A stretch of DNA of 64,000 nt from Congeria kusceri (taxonomy: Eukaryota > Mollusca > Bivalvia > Myida > Dreissenidae). This document shows, in pieces, positions 37,615 to 50,680 of this stretch. Both the position numbers and the translations under genes were made by a program. The notes under the pieces were generated by a model that made no database searches, was not told the DNA's origin, and saw only the letters and a list, made by a program, of their open reading frames with translations. The stretch is from the NCBI GenBank assembly GCA_027627225.1, contig CM051029.1:22338856-22402855 (forward strand), read 5' to 3'. Numbering within the stretch: the stretch's first letter is position 1; every line of letters starts with the position of its first letter.

Positions 37615-40600
37615 TACATCTATAAAATGTTCCATAGATGTGCTCTTGAGCGTTATATTTTGAGATATTGCATTTTTTGCATGTGTGAAACGTTTAGTGT
37701 GTTTTTGTGTTTCGTATAACGTATTAATATTGTAATGACATTGGATAGGCGCTATGGTCACATAAATTATGTGAATGATACCTTGCCAAGTTAATTTGAC
37801 ATTGATTTCTTGAATCGTCACTGAATCTCAAGTAATGTATGGCAAAGAAAGGTAATTAATGAGCAAAGCAATTTAATTCGTCATTAAAGCTTGACGTGTT
37901 CTGTCCAAAACTTGTCATAGATCAAAGTTTAAATTAGTACACAACAAGCCAACACAACTTTAATGCAAATAATCCCTGAGATGACTGAATATACGGATGA
38001 TAACGCAATATATTATATAGCAGCTGTATTACAAATGGAAACAATCCGCAATTCATACAATATCATACCGTGTGATGTTATCTGACATTTGCCTTAACAT
38101 AATGATCGAACGAAACAGAAATAGAAACATAATAAAGCGGCACGGATATCAAGATTGAAGTGCTGGCATAAAAGTATTGCCTGTGTAACGGTCATTTGGC
38201 TATTCTCTGAAATCCTGGACCAACCTGTCTGTCTGCCCGTATCTGCAGTGTCCCTACGGGTATTCCTGATTGCATTTTGAACTTTCAATGCGTCCAAGAC
38301 AGGCGTTGATGTATCCAATGATACTTCTTTCTGAGCTAGAAAGTCTGTAAAATGGAAAATAGTCAGCCGGCGTCATGTCAAGTAGTTCTGTTATTGTGTA
38401 TTTCATGCTTATTTTTGGATTGATCGGATATACATTGATTACATATAAACACCCCACTGTCTGTCAACACTGAACAACTCGGGTCAATATAGCACTGGTT
38501 CGCGTAAATACAGTAACAATATAGTGCACACTTGTCAATGACGAGTACATTTGTATACAGATGGTCAGGAGAAAATGAAATACACCTATAATTATTGTAT
38601 TTCCATGAACAACGTCGATACTTACACATTGTGAAATTAGTGATCAGCAAATACGACTCGTTAAAATTCATGTAATAGAATATCGCGATTGCAGTAAATG
38701 AAAAGAAATGTGGTTTGGCACAACGTCAAGATTAATGGTAAACGTGTTGTTTGAAGTACGTCTGATATTAAAAGTTTGGTGCAGATCATTGAAACATGTT
38801 CCGGGGGGGGGGGGGTAAGAGAAACCAGGAACAAGAACTTCTGCCAATCAAAGTATTTGTGGAATCCATTCATGTTTATCCAGTTCAAGACTGTGATTTG
38901 TTTAGAAATATTTCGGTGATAAGCGCATGTATTGTATGTAGTAAGTAGTTGGTTAGTAAATCAGTTCTGTGAAATGCCAATTATACGTCTTCATTCACTT
39001 TAAATAAACTTTCAAATACACACCATTCGTAGGGTTGTTTCCTATCACAATCGGTTTAATTTTGTTTTCAAAGTTAATTGTAAGTAATTTGCATTGAAAT
39101 AGAAGAAAAGCCACACAATTAGAGCAGAACATATGCAAAGTGTAAGTCTTTCAAATGAATTGCAGCAACATTAAATGTACTACTAATAAGAGTTGTGTTT
39201 CTGTAAACAATGCAACAGTTACGCTTACAGTTTACGTATTATATATCTGATCTTGCAGTTATAGAAACATTTCACGTGAATCAGCATATCTTTAAAATAT
39301 TATCAATACTTTTGGCAAGTGACCGACGGGCCATTTTTACATATGGTAACGAAGACATGTATGCCTAGAGACCAGGACAGAACAATCATGTTTATAAACA
39401 CACGATAGAGGACATAAGGGGTCACATAAGTGTGGCGACCAAACCACTTCAAACATCACTGACCCAACACTCGCATTACCAATGTACACATATGATTATT
39501 ACTAACGTTCTAACAAAACAGTTATACTCATGCAATTCATAACACACCACACTTATAATAAACGCCGGTTTACCATATACGATGGATGAAAGACACAGTA
39601 ATGTTGTAAAGCTAGTTGCTGAAAGCAATAAAGTGGAACGTCACATTTCTTGACCACTCGTAAAACTGTGTCGCGTTGAGTCAGAAACAAAATATAACGC
39701 GTTTAAAAATTTTACCCAAACCATAACTTTAGATAATTATGTACATGTTGCTTATAATCTACGTTATTCGTTCTGAAAAACATAACGGATCAACAAACAG
39801 CTGACCTTGTACAATAACGAATATCAACTTAACAGTATTCAAAGCAGATTCATAAAAAAACAATCGCACCTTTTAGTGTTATCAACAATCTCACTTTACT
39901 GGAGGAATGATGTCGCACAAATGGATGTATATTGTTTGTTTTATAGCACATTGTTAAACAGTCATGAACAGGATATTTTACAACGATTTGCATGTAATCA
40001 ACAATCTGTCGCTACAATTACAAAATGCTTTTAAAACATGTAAATCGAGAATTAATTTCGCAACATAACGAAAGGTCGTCGCTCAACATATTCGGATAAA
40101 ACACTCCCGCACATCCTGTTGAGATGTATCGGAGGACAGCGATTCCAATGTTATACTTGTATGAAACTTAAGTAAGGTTACACGCAACCCTGGCAGAACA
40201 TGGAGATGATCACTGAGCTAAACTTCTACGTGTGCTGAAAAATGTACCGTTTATATTGGGCTATATTAGAATTGATTCAATAGCGTACGAGCATAAAAAG
40301 TGAGAGTGAAACCTCAAAAAGAGAGAATGTCCTGAGTGGGGTGTAGTTTGCAGGAAAACATCTGGAAGCGCACATGGGCTTTGGATTCCATTGTTGTGTG
40401 TACCAAAAATTATAACAATTATATATTTTTACCAGAATGATGTCAAATGACACTGATACACTTGGACATTCGTTTGTTAACTAGCTACCCCTGGCAAGCG
40501 AACGTGATAATACTACATTTGATCAACCTGCACAGTGTTTGTTTTCGTTAACACTAATAACAAATCAGTTGATAAGTTGCCCTAATGCCCCACCAGATAT

Positions 40601-40945
40601 AAATATGAAAACGAGTGACCCAGTGTTTAATATTGGTAGAGAATTTTTTAACATAGCTGTTGCAATTATTCCGCAGTTTAAATTTGTTACAGAAATGTTC
40701 TATACGTATATCGCGATACAGATCCGAGGTTTTTAAACTGAAAACCACCACCACTCACAACGCCATAGCGTTACATATACAGTAAAGGCATTGCAAGATA
40801 CGTATACATTCAATTAAATCAACCTAAACAATAAAAACAAAACCATCAACCGTAAATGTATCAAATAAAATGCACTACTTACCAACCAGTTAATCCACGG
40901 TCAACACTTAGAACTAGATTTGTGTCTTAATATATCTTTGTAGGA
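37615..40945 (+). repeat. Segmental duplication copy B, last block
   Basis: It is collinear with 24,150-27,270. It lacks the SINE and the 78 bp retroinsertion, and has a G-run (about 13 G) near 38,803. No gene is confirmed. Confidence 0.8.
39415..39640. other. Conserved island, copy B
   Basis: This is the partner of 25,700-25,920, with over 70 apparently identical bases through AAACGCCGGTTTACCATATA. Confidence 0.55.
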
Positions 40946-43042
40946 ATGCCTCGGTATAAATACCAACATACTATTACATTACAACCATAGATTGATGTTT
41001 GTCAATATTCACGTGTTCAATGTCAACCTTGCATGAGTCGTTTAAAATGACTCGACTAAAATGACTCGACGTTAAACATAGATACATACTACACATACTG
41101 TATGACAGTGGGTTTCATGTTCACATATACGAATTTTGGTACAATCGAGACGTGTTATTTGCTTTATGTTCACATGACCTTAAAGTCAACATGAACCAGG
41201 AGTTTGGTCTCTATTGGTGTACTGTGTAGTTTATGAAGTCCTTTTGTTAAAGGGGCGTATCAATGGTAGGTCGACCATTACATTTGCAAAAACAAGATGT
41301 ATTTACACATAATTAATGTTTAGCATCGCTAAATACGATAATTCTGTTTTTTTTTTTTAAATAAACATATGCTATTTTATTATATAAACATTGGTCATCG
41401 ATGACGCTTTCGCGGGCGTGCAAAAATTAGTATAAGTAGTAAAATTAATATGGATGAAATGTGCATGACGTACAATTAACCTGTAGAAAAAGCATAGATC
41501 TTTCTGTTTGTCTAAGGTTGTTTGTCCAAGGATTTTAAGTAACTGGATTGGATTGTGCTATTATTTACTACTGAAATATAAACCCATTAATGGTCAACTC
41601 AATCATTGAATGCCTTTGTCCTCTTTTTAACGCAGTATTACTCAAGTGTAATGTCACATTTGGGTTCATATAAAGGCATAAATCCATATCAAATAGGTTT
41701 GTACTAAAATACAATCGAAACACATCGCTGTACTGTTTAGTATGTACGTTAATCTGACCTACCTATATTACTGACCAATCCTCCTGGCATACTTCCGCAT
41801 CAGAGTCTGGAGTCAGGATCCACTACATGATCTTGCATGGGACTACTTCAGATACACAATTCTTCTTGATATATTCGATTTCATATGTTCATTGCATGTA
41901 TTTATATTGTATAAATGCTTCCATAAGACAGTCATCAGACCATCGGATGGACACTTGACGTTACAGAATTCAACCACAGTCCATGTCAGTGTATCTTCAT
42001 CACCAACACTACAGAACTTCTCCGAGATGTGTCATTGCTGACGGTTTTGTTCTGCTATCTCTATGCTATCTACCGAGGATTATCAATTTCCCCTGTAGAC
42101 CAAAGAAAGGACGTATATAAAAATCATAAAGGATCTATTTCACTTGTTTGCTTTCTCACGTCAATAACATCAATACATCAATATAGAAGCAAACTGATAA
42201 CAGTCAATAGAGTCAATGTGTCAAAGAAAAGGCAGCTAACTGTGGCAGTGGCAGAACATCTTTCTACAAGACTGTACGCATTTCCATTTTCTGCTGTGTG
42301 ATTTACGTCATAAATCCACTGATTTTAAACGCTGTATATATGTTCTATAACAGATGCAACAACCTGTAAGTGAATATTTGAACAATTACTGTATAACGAA
42401 ATAACTTCTAAATAATACGTGTTGTTCTATGACATCAGCCTATCACGGATCCTACAACGCTTCAATGTCACAGTTCGACAGACTAACAGACGTAATACGT
42501 GAAACGTCCAGCACCGTGATTGATAACTCAGCATAGAATCCTCACATTTCATATAACTTACACATGTCTCTTTAATACTGTTGACTATATAACGTTGAAA
42601 CAAAAGGTAATTACTTCAATGAATTCATACTTATCCGAATTGTGTGAACAAGTACACACTTTATCCACGTATGTTAAGCAGTCAGAAAGACATATGCAAC
42701 GCTCGCACAGTTATCTGCATCTCTCAGGTGCCAATATTCCCACTAGTGATTCCATATATAATGCCAGTATAATGTACGCCGGCTCCGCATTAGCAACACG
42801 TGTTCCAATGTTTTCTCTCCACCACGATATCGCTCCAGATGCCAGAGAGGAACTTGCTGCACGCTTTCCACTTCACGCACGAGCAATCCGAGCACCTGGC
42901 TAGGGGCTTATCAGCGGAATAGACTACACGGGAAACATGCTCATAACACAAAACACTCAATAAACGTTATTCTATAACGTCGGTATCATTTGTAAATGTG
43001 TGCAATTATAAAACAAGCGTATATTCCTAGATATAACGTATG
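40945..43042 (+). repeat. Segmental duplication copy C, first block
   Basis: It is collinear with 1-2,110 and 27,270-29,905, with shortened stretches around 41,460-41,640. The conserved frame with STLATRVP-like text recurs at 42,700-42,903. No gene is confirmed. Confidence 0.82.
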
Positions 43043-43785
43043 AAAACATACAGTTTTAGTTGTTCGCAGAACAACTATAGGTACAGCTTCTAAAATCCGA
43101 CGACTTCAATCGCTATGATTTTAACTCATCTATTATAACGCGAAAGTAAGAAGTGCCATTTCAAAATATATCATGAACGTTTCCCAAATGCATCCATCGT
43201 TTTGATATATAATGTGATTAGAACGTAATGTGTTTAAAACAAACTCAAAAAAGTCAGGTAATTCACAGCTTTTAATGAAGAATCAAATTTTGAGACTAAA
43301 AATCACGGAAGAAAGTAGTCCACTACGCAGCGTTCAAAGTCATTGATAAATGGTTTAATTGGGTCACGAGCCAAGTAGAATCATGGACATATTATAATCC
43401 TAACATATTCATCTCACTTAATGTCGATGCAAGTTAAGGTTTTTATTTGCGGGATATTTAAAATGTTACTATTCATTTAACCATGAACTAAAACGAACAA
43501 AACGGGTCACAAAGCGAGCCGAGAAAAAACATAGACATTCTACTCCTAACCTTATCGTCTCGTTATCGCCGACTCTCATGTTAAGATTATTTATTGAGTG
43601 GGGCATGATTAATTATTTATTACAATTATTGTATTGCTTATTGTATTATTCACTTTGTCGTAATAATAATAATAAAGAACGAAATGGAATTTACTGTGTG
43701 TCCGTTATACGCAGTACACGTGGTAGCAATAGATGTCAGTTACACTCCAGCAACCTTATCAAAAAATTACACTGTAATTGAGAAC

Positions 43786-43860
43786 AGGCTCTAAGGCCGA
43801 GTAGTTAACGCGTTGGACTCTCACGCCGGAGGTCGGGGTTCGATCCCTATGAGGGGCATG
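43786..43860 (+). repeat. tRNA-Ser/Leu-like sequence (SINE head)
   Basis: It reads GGCCGAGTAGTTAACGCGTT, as in class II tRNAs, and GGGGTTCGATCCC (B-box). The acceptor does not pair and the variable arm is missing, so this is a derived or decayed tRNA, probably a SINE head. Confidence 0.6.
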
Positions 43861-44367
43861 ATTTGTTATCTCATTTGTATTAATTTTAATTTTGTTTTAC
43901 AGAATATAAGGATTTGCTACTCCAGATGTTTTATTAATTGAAAAAAAAGACATTTCTAAAATATAATATTCTGTGAGTAACTTCCTTTAAGCACTTTAAA
44001 ACACGTTTGCTAAATAATACGGGTGAAAAACTTGTCCTTGCATATTGTTTGTTTTTAATTTTTAAATAGAGTTTTGTTTAACGCCATAGTTCTCTCTTGT
44101 CGACAAATTAATCTACTGTCTTTCCACAGAGATTGTCCGGTAATAAAACTGATATCCATAAATGTTCACTATAAACCCGCCGGCAGTTACATTCAGAGAA
44201 TGTGTTGGTTATGAAAATTTAATGACAGAATGTCGGAATGTCATTAAAAGTAAGATTATCATGTTTGTAGCCCGAAGGAAGACTATGATATTGTACACCG
44301 GACAAAAAATTAGGCTCATCAGGTTTCTGGTCTGACAATATTTTTCATTTTCAATTGAAAGCTGTTT

Positions 44368-44396
44368 TGAATATATATATATATATATATATATAT
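44368..44396. repeat. (AT)n dinucleotide repeat
   Basis: A pure AT tract of about 28 bases within the copy C insertion. Confidence 0.95.
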
Positions 44397-44927
44397 GAAC
44401 GAGCTATTAGAGCAAATATAATATTTTACCAACAAACATTAATTTTATTTGTTTATAACCACACAGATTGACCATGATAACGCGTAGAGGTTTTCATTTT
44501 AATTCATTATATGGTCATTTAGCTGATTTAATACAATTTGATTATCTTTACTGGTTCTAATATACAATTTCAATAGTATTATATTTTCAATATATTTGCA
44601 CAACATTCTGCAAAACACACCATAACGGATCTTAAGTGCCTACTGTACTAAGTTATTTGGACGAGTCGAGGAGATTCATCGGACGCTATGATATTGAACA
44701 GTCCACACAAATTTTCAATAACTCTTAGTACAAACGAATGTTACAACAGTGATTGAATTTTGTTCTTGATTTATAATATTCAACACTTTAGACGGATTTT
44801 CGATTAGACTCTATATGAATAAACCTTTCGAATCTGTTCTGTTTAATTTAAACGTGTGTTCCTATTAACATTTGAATATAGTGAGTTGTGCCAATGTTAC
44901 GCAACGGCGAACAACTGTAGTGCCTTC

Positions 44928-45305
44928 AGCGCTTTGATAGCTTTTCTGTGTTTAAGTATAAAATCTACATAACGTCTACAAGCATGAACAGCGGGTTCAG
45001 TTTGCTGGATTCCTAGACTAGTACCAATGTTTTCCTAATAATCGGAATGAGTTCCTGCTTTTTATGAGAACGCAGTCTACGCGATGATACATGTTTGTTT
45101 CCCTGATAAATTATATGAGGAAGCGATGTTGAAACGTCTTGGAAACATGATAATACAATAACAGACAATCGGTTCTCAGATGTTCATACTCAAAACACAC
45201 AGACACGTGCTGGAAAGGAAATATCTAATCTCTGCCAAAACATAAGAATGTTGCATTTCTAAAATTAAAATGCCTCTATATTATCATTGGCTATAGCAAT
45301 GTAGC
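44928..45305 (+). repeat. Duplicated block shared by copies C and B (C)
   Basis: It matches 29,930-30,270. Confidence 0.75.
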
Positions 45306-45690
45306 TGAAACAACAACAACAACTACTACTGCTACTTCTACTAGTACTACTACTTCTTCTACCACTACTACTGCTACTACTACTACTCCTCCTACTACTG
45401 CCACAACCACTAATTATACTACTACAACAACTAAAACTATTACTGAAACATCATCAACAACAACAACAAAACAACAACAACAACTACTACTACTACTACT
45501 ACTACTACTACTGCTACCACTACCACTACCACTTCTACTGCTAATGCTACAGCAACAACAACAACAACAGGAACTACTACTACTACTACTACTGCTACTA
45601 CTACTACTACTACTACTAGTACTTTTACTTCTTCTACTACTACTTTTACTACTACTACTACTACTGCTACTACTACTACTACTACTACTT

Positions 45691-45726
<36 letters not shown>

Positions 45727-45773
45727 CTACTACTTCTACTACTACTACAAAACTACAAATACAACAACAACAC

Positions 45774-45834
<61 letters not shown>

Positions 45835-45947
45835 TACTTCTACTACTGCTACTACTATTACTGCAATAACAACAACTACTACTACTACTTCTACTACTAC
45901 TAATACTACTACTACTACAACTACTACTACTACTACAATAACTACTT

Positions 45948-45979
<32 letters not shown>

Positions 45980-45980
45980 G

Positions 45981-46014
<34 letters not shown>

Positions 46015-46034
46015 CACTACTACTACTACTACTA

Positions 46035-46080
<46 letters not shown>

Positions 46081-46090
46081 CAATAGTAAT
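45306..46090. repeat. ACT/AAC/AAT microsatellite, copy C
   Basis: About 780 bases of triplets, mainly ACT with ACA, TTC and AAT runs. It generates artificial poly-Leu, poly-Tyr and poly-Val frames. It again lies at a block junction. Confidence 0.97.
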
Positions 46091-46199
46091 TAAAAAAAAA
46101 AAATTATTAAAAAAAATAAAAATAATAACAATAAGAATGACATGTATAATACAAATGTAATAATATATTAATAATAATACTCTACAACGATAACGTCTA

Positions 46200-46500
46200 C
46201 GTGTTTATTTAGAAATGTTTTCCCTCTAGCCTGTCTCTGATCTTCGCTTTCCCAATCATCTGCCAGGATAAAGAACGCCGCTCGATTATGATTAAATCTC
46301 TTAACTGATCCTAATTAGTCCTAATGCATAGTTAAACGAACAAATGCCCTCTCAATGTACGTGCGGTTAATTAAATACCGCGAACAGTATTTATGATTTT
46401 GAAGATGTAAATGGCTGTGGGAAAGAAGATTAGGTGTCGAAGACAAAACGAGATTGTTCCATGCTTGTGAGTAATAATGATACCAGAGTAGGCCAACGCA
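46200..46500 (+). repeat. End of copy C and of the duplicated array
   Basis: It matches 2,640-2,910 (CCTGTCTCTGATCTTCGCTT, GGTGTCGAAGAC). After TTCCATGCTTGT the two sequences part, which marks the right edge of the duplication in this window. Confidence 0.8.
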
Positions 46501-47996
46501 TACATGCGTTTGGTATCGAGTGATGAGGGCCGAAGCTGACGTATGTGTTTGACCAGACCCAAGATGTTGGCGAGGGCATCTGTCCCTCCTTTCAGAAACG
46601 ATTAGATATTGCCGAGTGTGGCTAATAGAGTTATTAAGTTCTATTCATGTTTAACAGTGGATTACTTAACAAACTAGCCATAGAAATAATGTAATCTTAT
46701 CAAGATAACAAAAAAAACGACATAAAACGGACTACAAACCTGAGGGCGATCACAGTCCTAATGGTAGGATCCAATTAGATTATAAAGAAATATAAGGTAT
46801 GATTTGATTGGTTGGCGGGTATTTTGCGGAACCGCAGCCACATCGAGGCTATTTCGATCAACAACAACAACAACAATCCAAAAACAACATCTTCCCCTGA
46901 AGACCAAAGAGATGAGGAAAACACAACTGATTTTCCTTTCCGATCATATACCAGTCATCAAGTGAAAAGTCAAACTGTATGGTAAGTCTAAATTTATGCG
47001 AGCTGATTTGATAAGAAATGTGTTTAGCATAGGAATTATAACTCGTCGACATTTCGGACGAAATATATTCGGATAAATTTTACATCTAGTTCTAAATTCA
47101 CATTTTTCAAAACAAATATATCAGTGGAATTTTGAAAACCTAACTCTTGTGAAAGTTATATATATTTTGAAAATGACTTTTTTCTTAATGAAATGTTGTA
47201 ATATTTTTATTTGTTATTTTGTTATTTGTGCATACAAAGTGAATCATATATTCCATACATTTTCATCACCGATATGCATTCTGCAAAAAACAAAGGCTAG
47301 CCTAGGTCCATGAAGCCTCAGGGACAGTAATCTCACCGTATAAATAGATTTATACACGACACACAAATATTCCAAATTCGCATTAAATTTAAGCTTCTAC
47401 ATAAAATTGTGACCACTCTGAAGACTGGTGACAATATGCAAAATTAGCAGTGCTAGACAAAAACTCAGTCAAGAAGATTAATGGCTGCAGATAGCCACAG
47501 GGTGTTAAAAACAAGGACAAAAGCCTACTCATTGTTTTTCACACCCCGAACATTATCCCGCTTGTTCAAATAAAACCCACACAATTGTTCACTGATGATA
47601 AATTTAAAAGTATGAAGTATATGACTAAAGTATTTTGAATTTGGAATTACAGTCATTGTTAATTAGGACTTAGTACCAAATTCCAAATACTTTTTGTAAA
47701 TTCAACAAACGGGCAGTTGTCAAAATTACTCGCTGGCTAAAGTTTGGTGCGTGAAAAACAATGAGGAGGCTTTTGTCTGGATTCCAGGGTGATAATCACA
47801 CTCAATGGATATTGTTTTTGATTGCACACCTAACGTCAGGATAATGAAAGGCACCTATAATTCTCTTCCTTCAGTTAAAACTATTATTAGCGTTGCATTC
47901 CCAACGTTCCACCTGAACCAAACATATCGAGCACAATGATTTTTTACCAGAAAAGATCTTTATGAATTATTACTTATGTGAATGAGTCAAGAAATC
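46501..47996. other. Single-copy AT-rich stretch, no gene seen
   Basis: No recognisable coding exon, repeat family or RNA. A 25-base phrase around AAAAACAATGAG..GGCTTTTGTC occurs near 47,755 and, inverted and imperfect, near 47,520 (ACAAAAGCCTACTCATTGTTTTTCACAC). Confidence 0.45.
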
Positions 47997-48000
47997 TTAA

Positions 48001-48350
48001 AGGGACCTAATAACACTAAACAGGTTGTTAAATTGACACAATTTTCAATTGTTTGTGTTCCAGAGAAACAGAATAATGCCTGACAGAGTAATTTATTGGA
48101 AATAATGTGTCATAAAGGAATAAACATGATTTTTATTGATAAAATTGAGAAGCATTTGCAATGGTTTTCGGTGATATTATTAACAACACATGTATTTACA
48201 TACATTGTAAAAATACACGTTAATGAATCCAAACAATTACATGTAAATCCAAATAAGTTTATTTTGCTGAATCAGCCACCATTCTGAATGGTGATAGATC
48301 TTTGATCCATAGGTAGAAGGTTCAAGCCCTCGGCTGAGGCGCTTGTTTTT
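48001..48350 (+). mobile_element. AGGGACC-type element, second example
   Basis: It starts AGGGACCTAATAACAC directly after TTAA, as the copy B insertion does. Near 48,310 it shows a tRNA-like piece (CATAGGTAGAAGGTTCAAGCCC). The right end is not clear. Confidence 0.5.
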
Positions 48351-48689
48351 TGTTGGTATGCTCTCCAAGGTGGGGTGGAGGGACATATGCCTGTAGTCGC
48401 TGCTTTTCAGTCCAAATTCTAATTTTCAACTCAATGTCAGATGCTCTTCCCCAAAGATTTTATCCATTACACTCCACTGTGGTTGCCCTTTCATCCTATT
48501 GGTACTTCGTTTCCACATGAGATCTCAGGAACTTGTTACTCAAATTCGATGAAACATTATATGCAGCACTATTAAGGGGACATGGGAATATTTTATGCCA
48601 TTGAATTTTCAGAGAGTTATTAGCCTTTAATTATAAATTGGCTTTTTTGTTTGCTTTCACTTGTCCAAGGATGGAGGGTTTTTTCGAGC

Positions 48690-49620
48690 CCACCTGTGGT
48701 GAGCTTGACTTAGTTGTCACAATGTCGGTTTGGTGTATGTGCGTCAGTGCGTGAGTCCGTCAGATCTTGTCCGGACTGTAATTTTTAAATAACTTGCCAC
48801 AAATGTTCACCATGTGGAGACGGCGTGTCGCGCGCAAGACCTGTGCCCCTAGGTCATAATACAGCTTGTCTGGACTGTAACTTCATCATTCATCTGGCAA
48901 TTTTAAAATAACTTGCCACAAATGTTCACGCGCAACACCTGTATCCCTAGCTCAAAGGTCAATGTCACACTTAGAGGTCAGAGGTCAAAGTATGGGCATA
49001 ATACAGTTTGTCCGGACTGCATCATTCATCAGGGAATTTCAAAATAACTTGCGACAAATATACACCATGTGGAGACGCCGTGTCGCGCGCAAGACCTGTG
49101 TCTCTAGCACAAAGGTCAAGATAACACTTAAGAGGTCAAAGATCAAATATGGGCATAATGCAGCTTGTCCGGACTGTAATGTCAAGTTAACACTTAGAGG
49201 TCAAAGGTCAAATATGGCCATAATACAGCTTGTATGAACTGTAATTTCATCAGTCATTAGGGAATTTTAAAATAACTTGCCACAAATGTTCACATGGAAA
49301 CAGCATTTCACATGCAAGACCTGTGTCCCTAGATCAAAGGTCAAGGTCACACTTAGAGGTTAAATGTTTTATCTGGGTATAATACAGCTTGCCCGGACTG
49401 TTAATTCATAAATCATCAGACAATTTAAAATAACTTGCCACAAATGTTCACCATGTGGAGACTGCGTGTCACACGCAATACCGTGTCCCTGGCTCAAAGG
49501 TCAAGGTCACACTTAGAGGGCAAAGGAGAAGGTCTGCTTGTTAGAAAATGTGATTTTAAATAATTACAATACAAGTTGCTTTCTTGACAACGGGCACGAC
49601 ATGTTGCCAACAGGCATCTA
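48690..49620 (+). mobile_element. Composite interspersed repeat with ~160 bp internal units
   Basis: About six units share AATAACTTGCCACAAATGTTC, then GTGGAGAC..CGTGTC, GCAAGACCTGTGTCCCTAG, CACACTTAGAGGTCA and CAGCTTGTCCGGACTG. Elements of this build are common in bivalve introns and intergenic DNA. Several units contain AGGTCA direct repeats with one-base spacing. Confidence 0.75.
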
Positions 49621-50626
49621 GTTTAATTAATTGGCACAAATGTTTGCTGCAAAGAGATGGTGTGTAGAGCTCATTAATTAGATCCCTAGGTCAAGTTCTA
49701 CTACAAATACTGGGTGTCTGACATTGTACGGGCAATTATTTGTTTAATTGTGTACATTGTTATTTTTATTTATAAAATATAAATGTTTGCTTTTGTAGTG
49801 GGCTCAGAAGGTGCAAAAAGCATTTCCCAGGCAGAAAACCACTATGATAGTACCAGTGTGAGCCCAGGATAAAGACAGTGACTCAGTACGTAGGCTTGTA
49901 CACAAATATGGGCTTTGCAAGATTGGTTTTGAATGCATTAGTGATGACAGGCTGCTTATGTGAAAATTAAAAGTTGATCCAAAACACTTACTCAGTTAAC
50001 AGCACTCAGAACCACAATGCGAATGAATTGAGCATTTATTTTCAAATTATTTAATATTGTAATATCAGGTTACCTGTTTTCACAAGTTGATCACCCAGGC
50101 CTCCAAGGTGTTAAGTGGCATAACATAATGGCTAACTGTTATAACAACAGATTGTGTTGTCAGATAGTTAGACTGAAATGGTTCATTATGTAAAAATATT
50201 TTTGCTATTTTGCTTGAGTAATATTTTGATATTCAAATACTCAGTAATGTATTCGAATAATCAAATATTTGATTATTCGGTGACATCCCTAAATTGACCA
50301 GTAGATACTTGTCAACCAAGGATTGAGCTGACCAATTACGGATTTGTATTTCAGTGGCAAACAATAGCACATGGTTGCATAATCCAAGCAATTTACTTAA
50401 AACCCTTGGATAAACAACCTTGGACATACAGAAAGGCGGAGCGATAAATTTCTGTCTACTGGTTAATTTAATACATATTAACACTACTGTTTATTTGACA
50501 GCCATACATTTAATCGGTGATTTCATTGATGTGAATAAATGTGCAAGTATAATATACATACTGTTTGGTTGAACGTATATGATTGATTTTGATACTAATG
50601 TTGTTAATAATTATGTATTTTAGTAG

Positions 50627-50634
50627 TGACGTCA
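50627..50634. promoter_or_regulatory. CRE-like palindrome TGACGTCA
   Basis: A perfect 8 bp CREB/ATF-type site lies 47 bases before the ATG of the candidate small gene. It could be part of its promoter. Its position just after TTTTAG also allows a splice acceptor here, in which case it would be transcribed. Confidence 0.3.
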
Positions 50635-50680
50635 GACCTTCCTCAGAAACGGACAGCCTAGGCCATTAGAGAGCACTATC

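Larger units (their letters stand above)
43043..44928. mobile_element. Insertion of about 1.9 kb in copy C
   Basis: Copy B continues directly from ATAACGTATA to the matching sequence at 29,920. Copy C has about 1.9 kb between. The ends carry AGTTGTTCGC (43,058) and its inverse GCGAACAACT (44,907), plus GAACAACTATAG/GAACAACTGTAG as direct repeats. No transposase is visible, so it may be a non-autonomous element. It holds a tRNA-like block at 43,786 and an (AT)n tract at 44,371. Confidence 0.5.

Noticed and set aside
38803..38816. G-run as a quadruplex or regulatory site
   Set aside because: A simple homopolymer of a kind also seen as C-runs at 4,411 and 19,836; most likely slippage.
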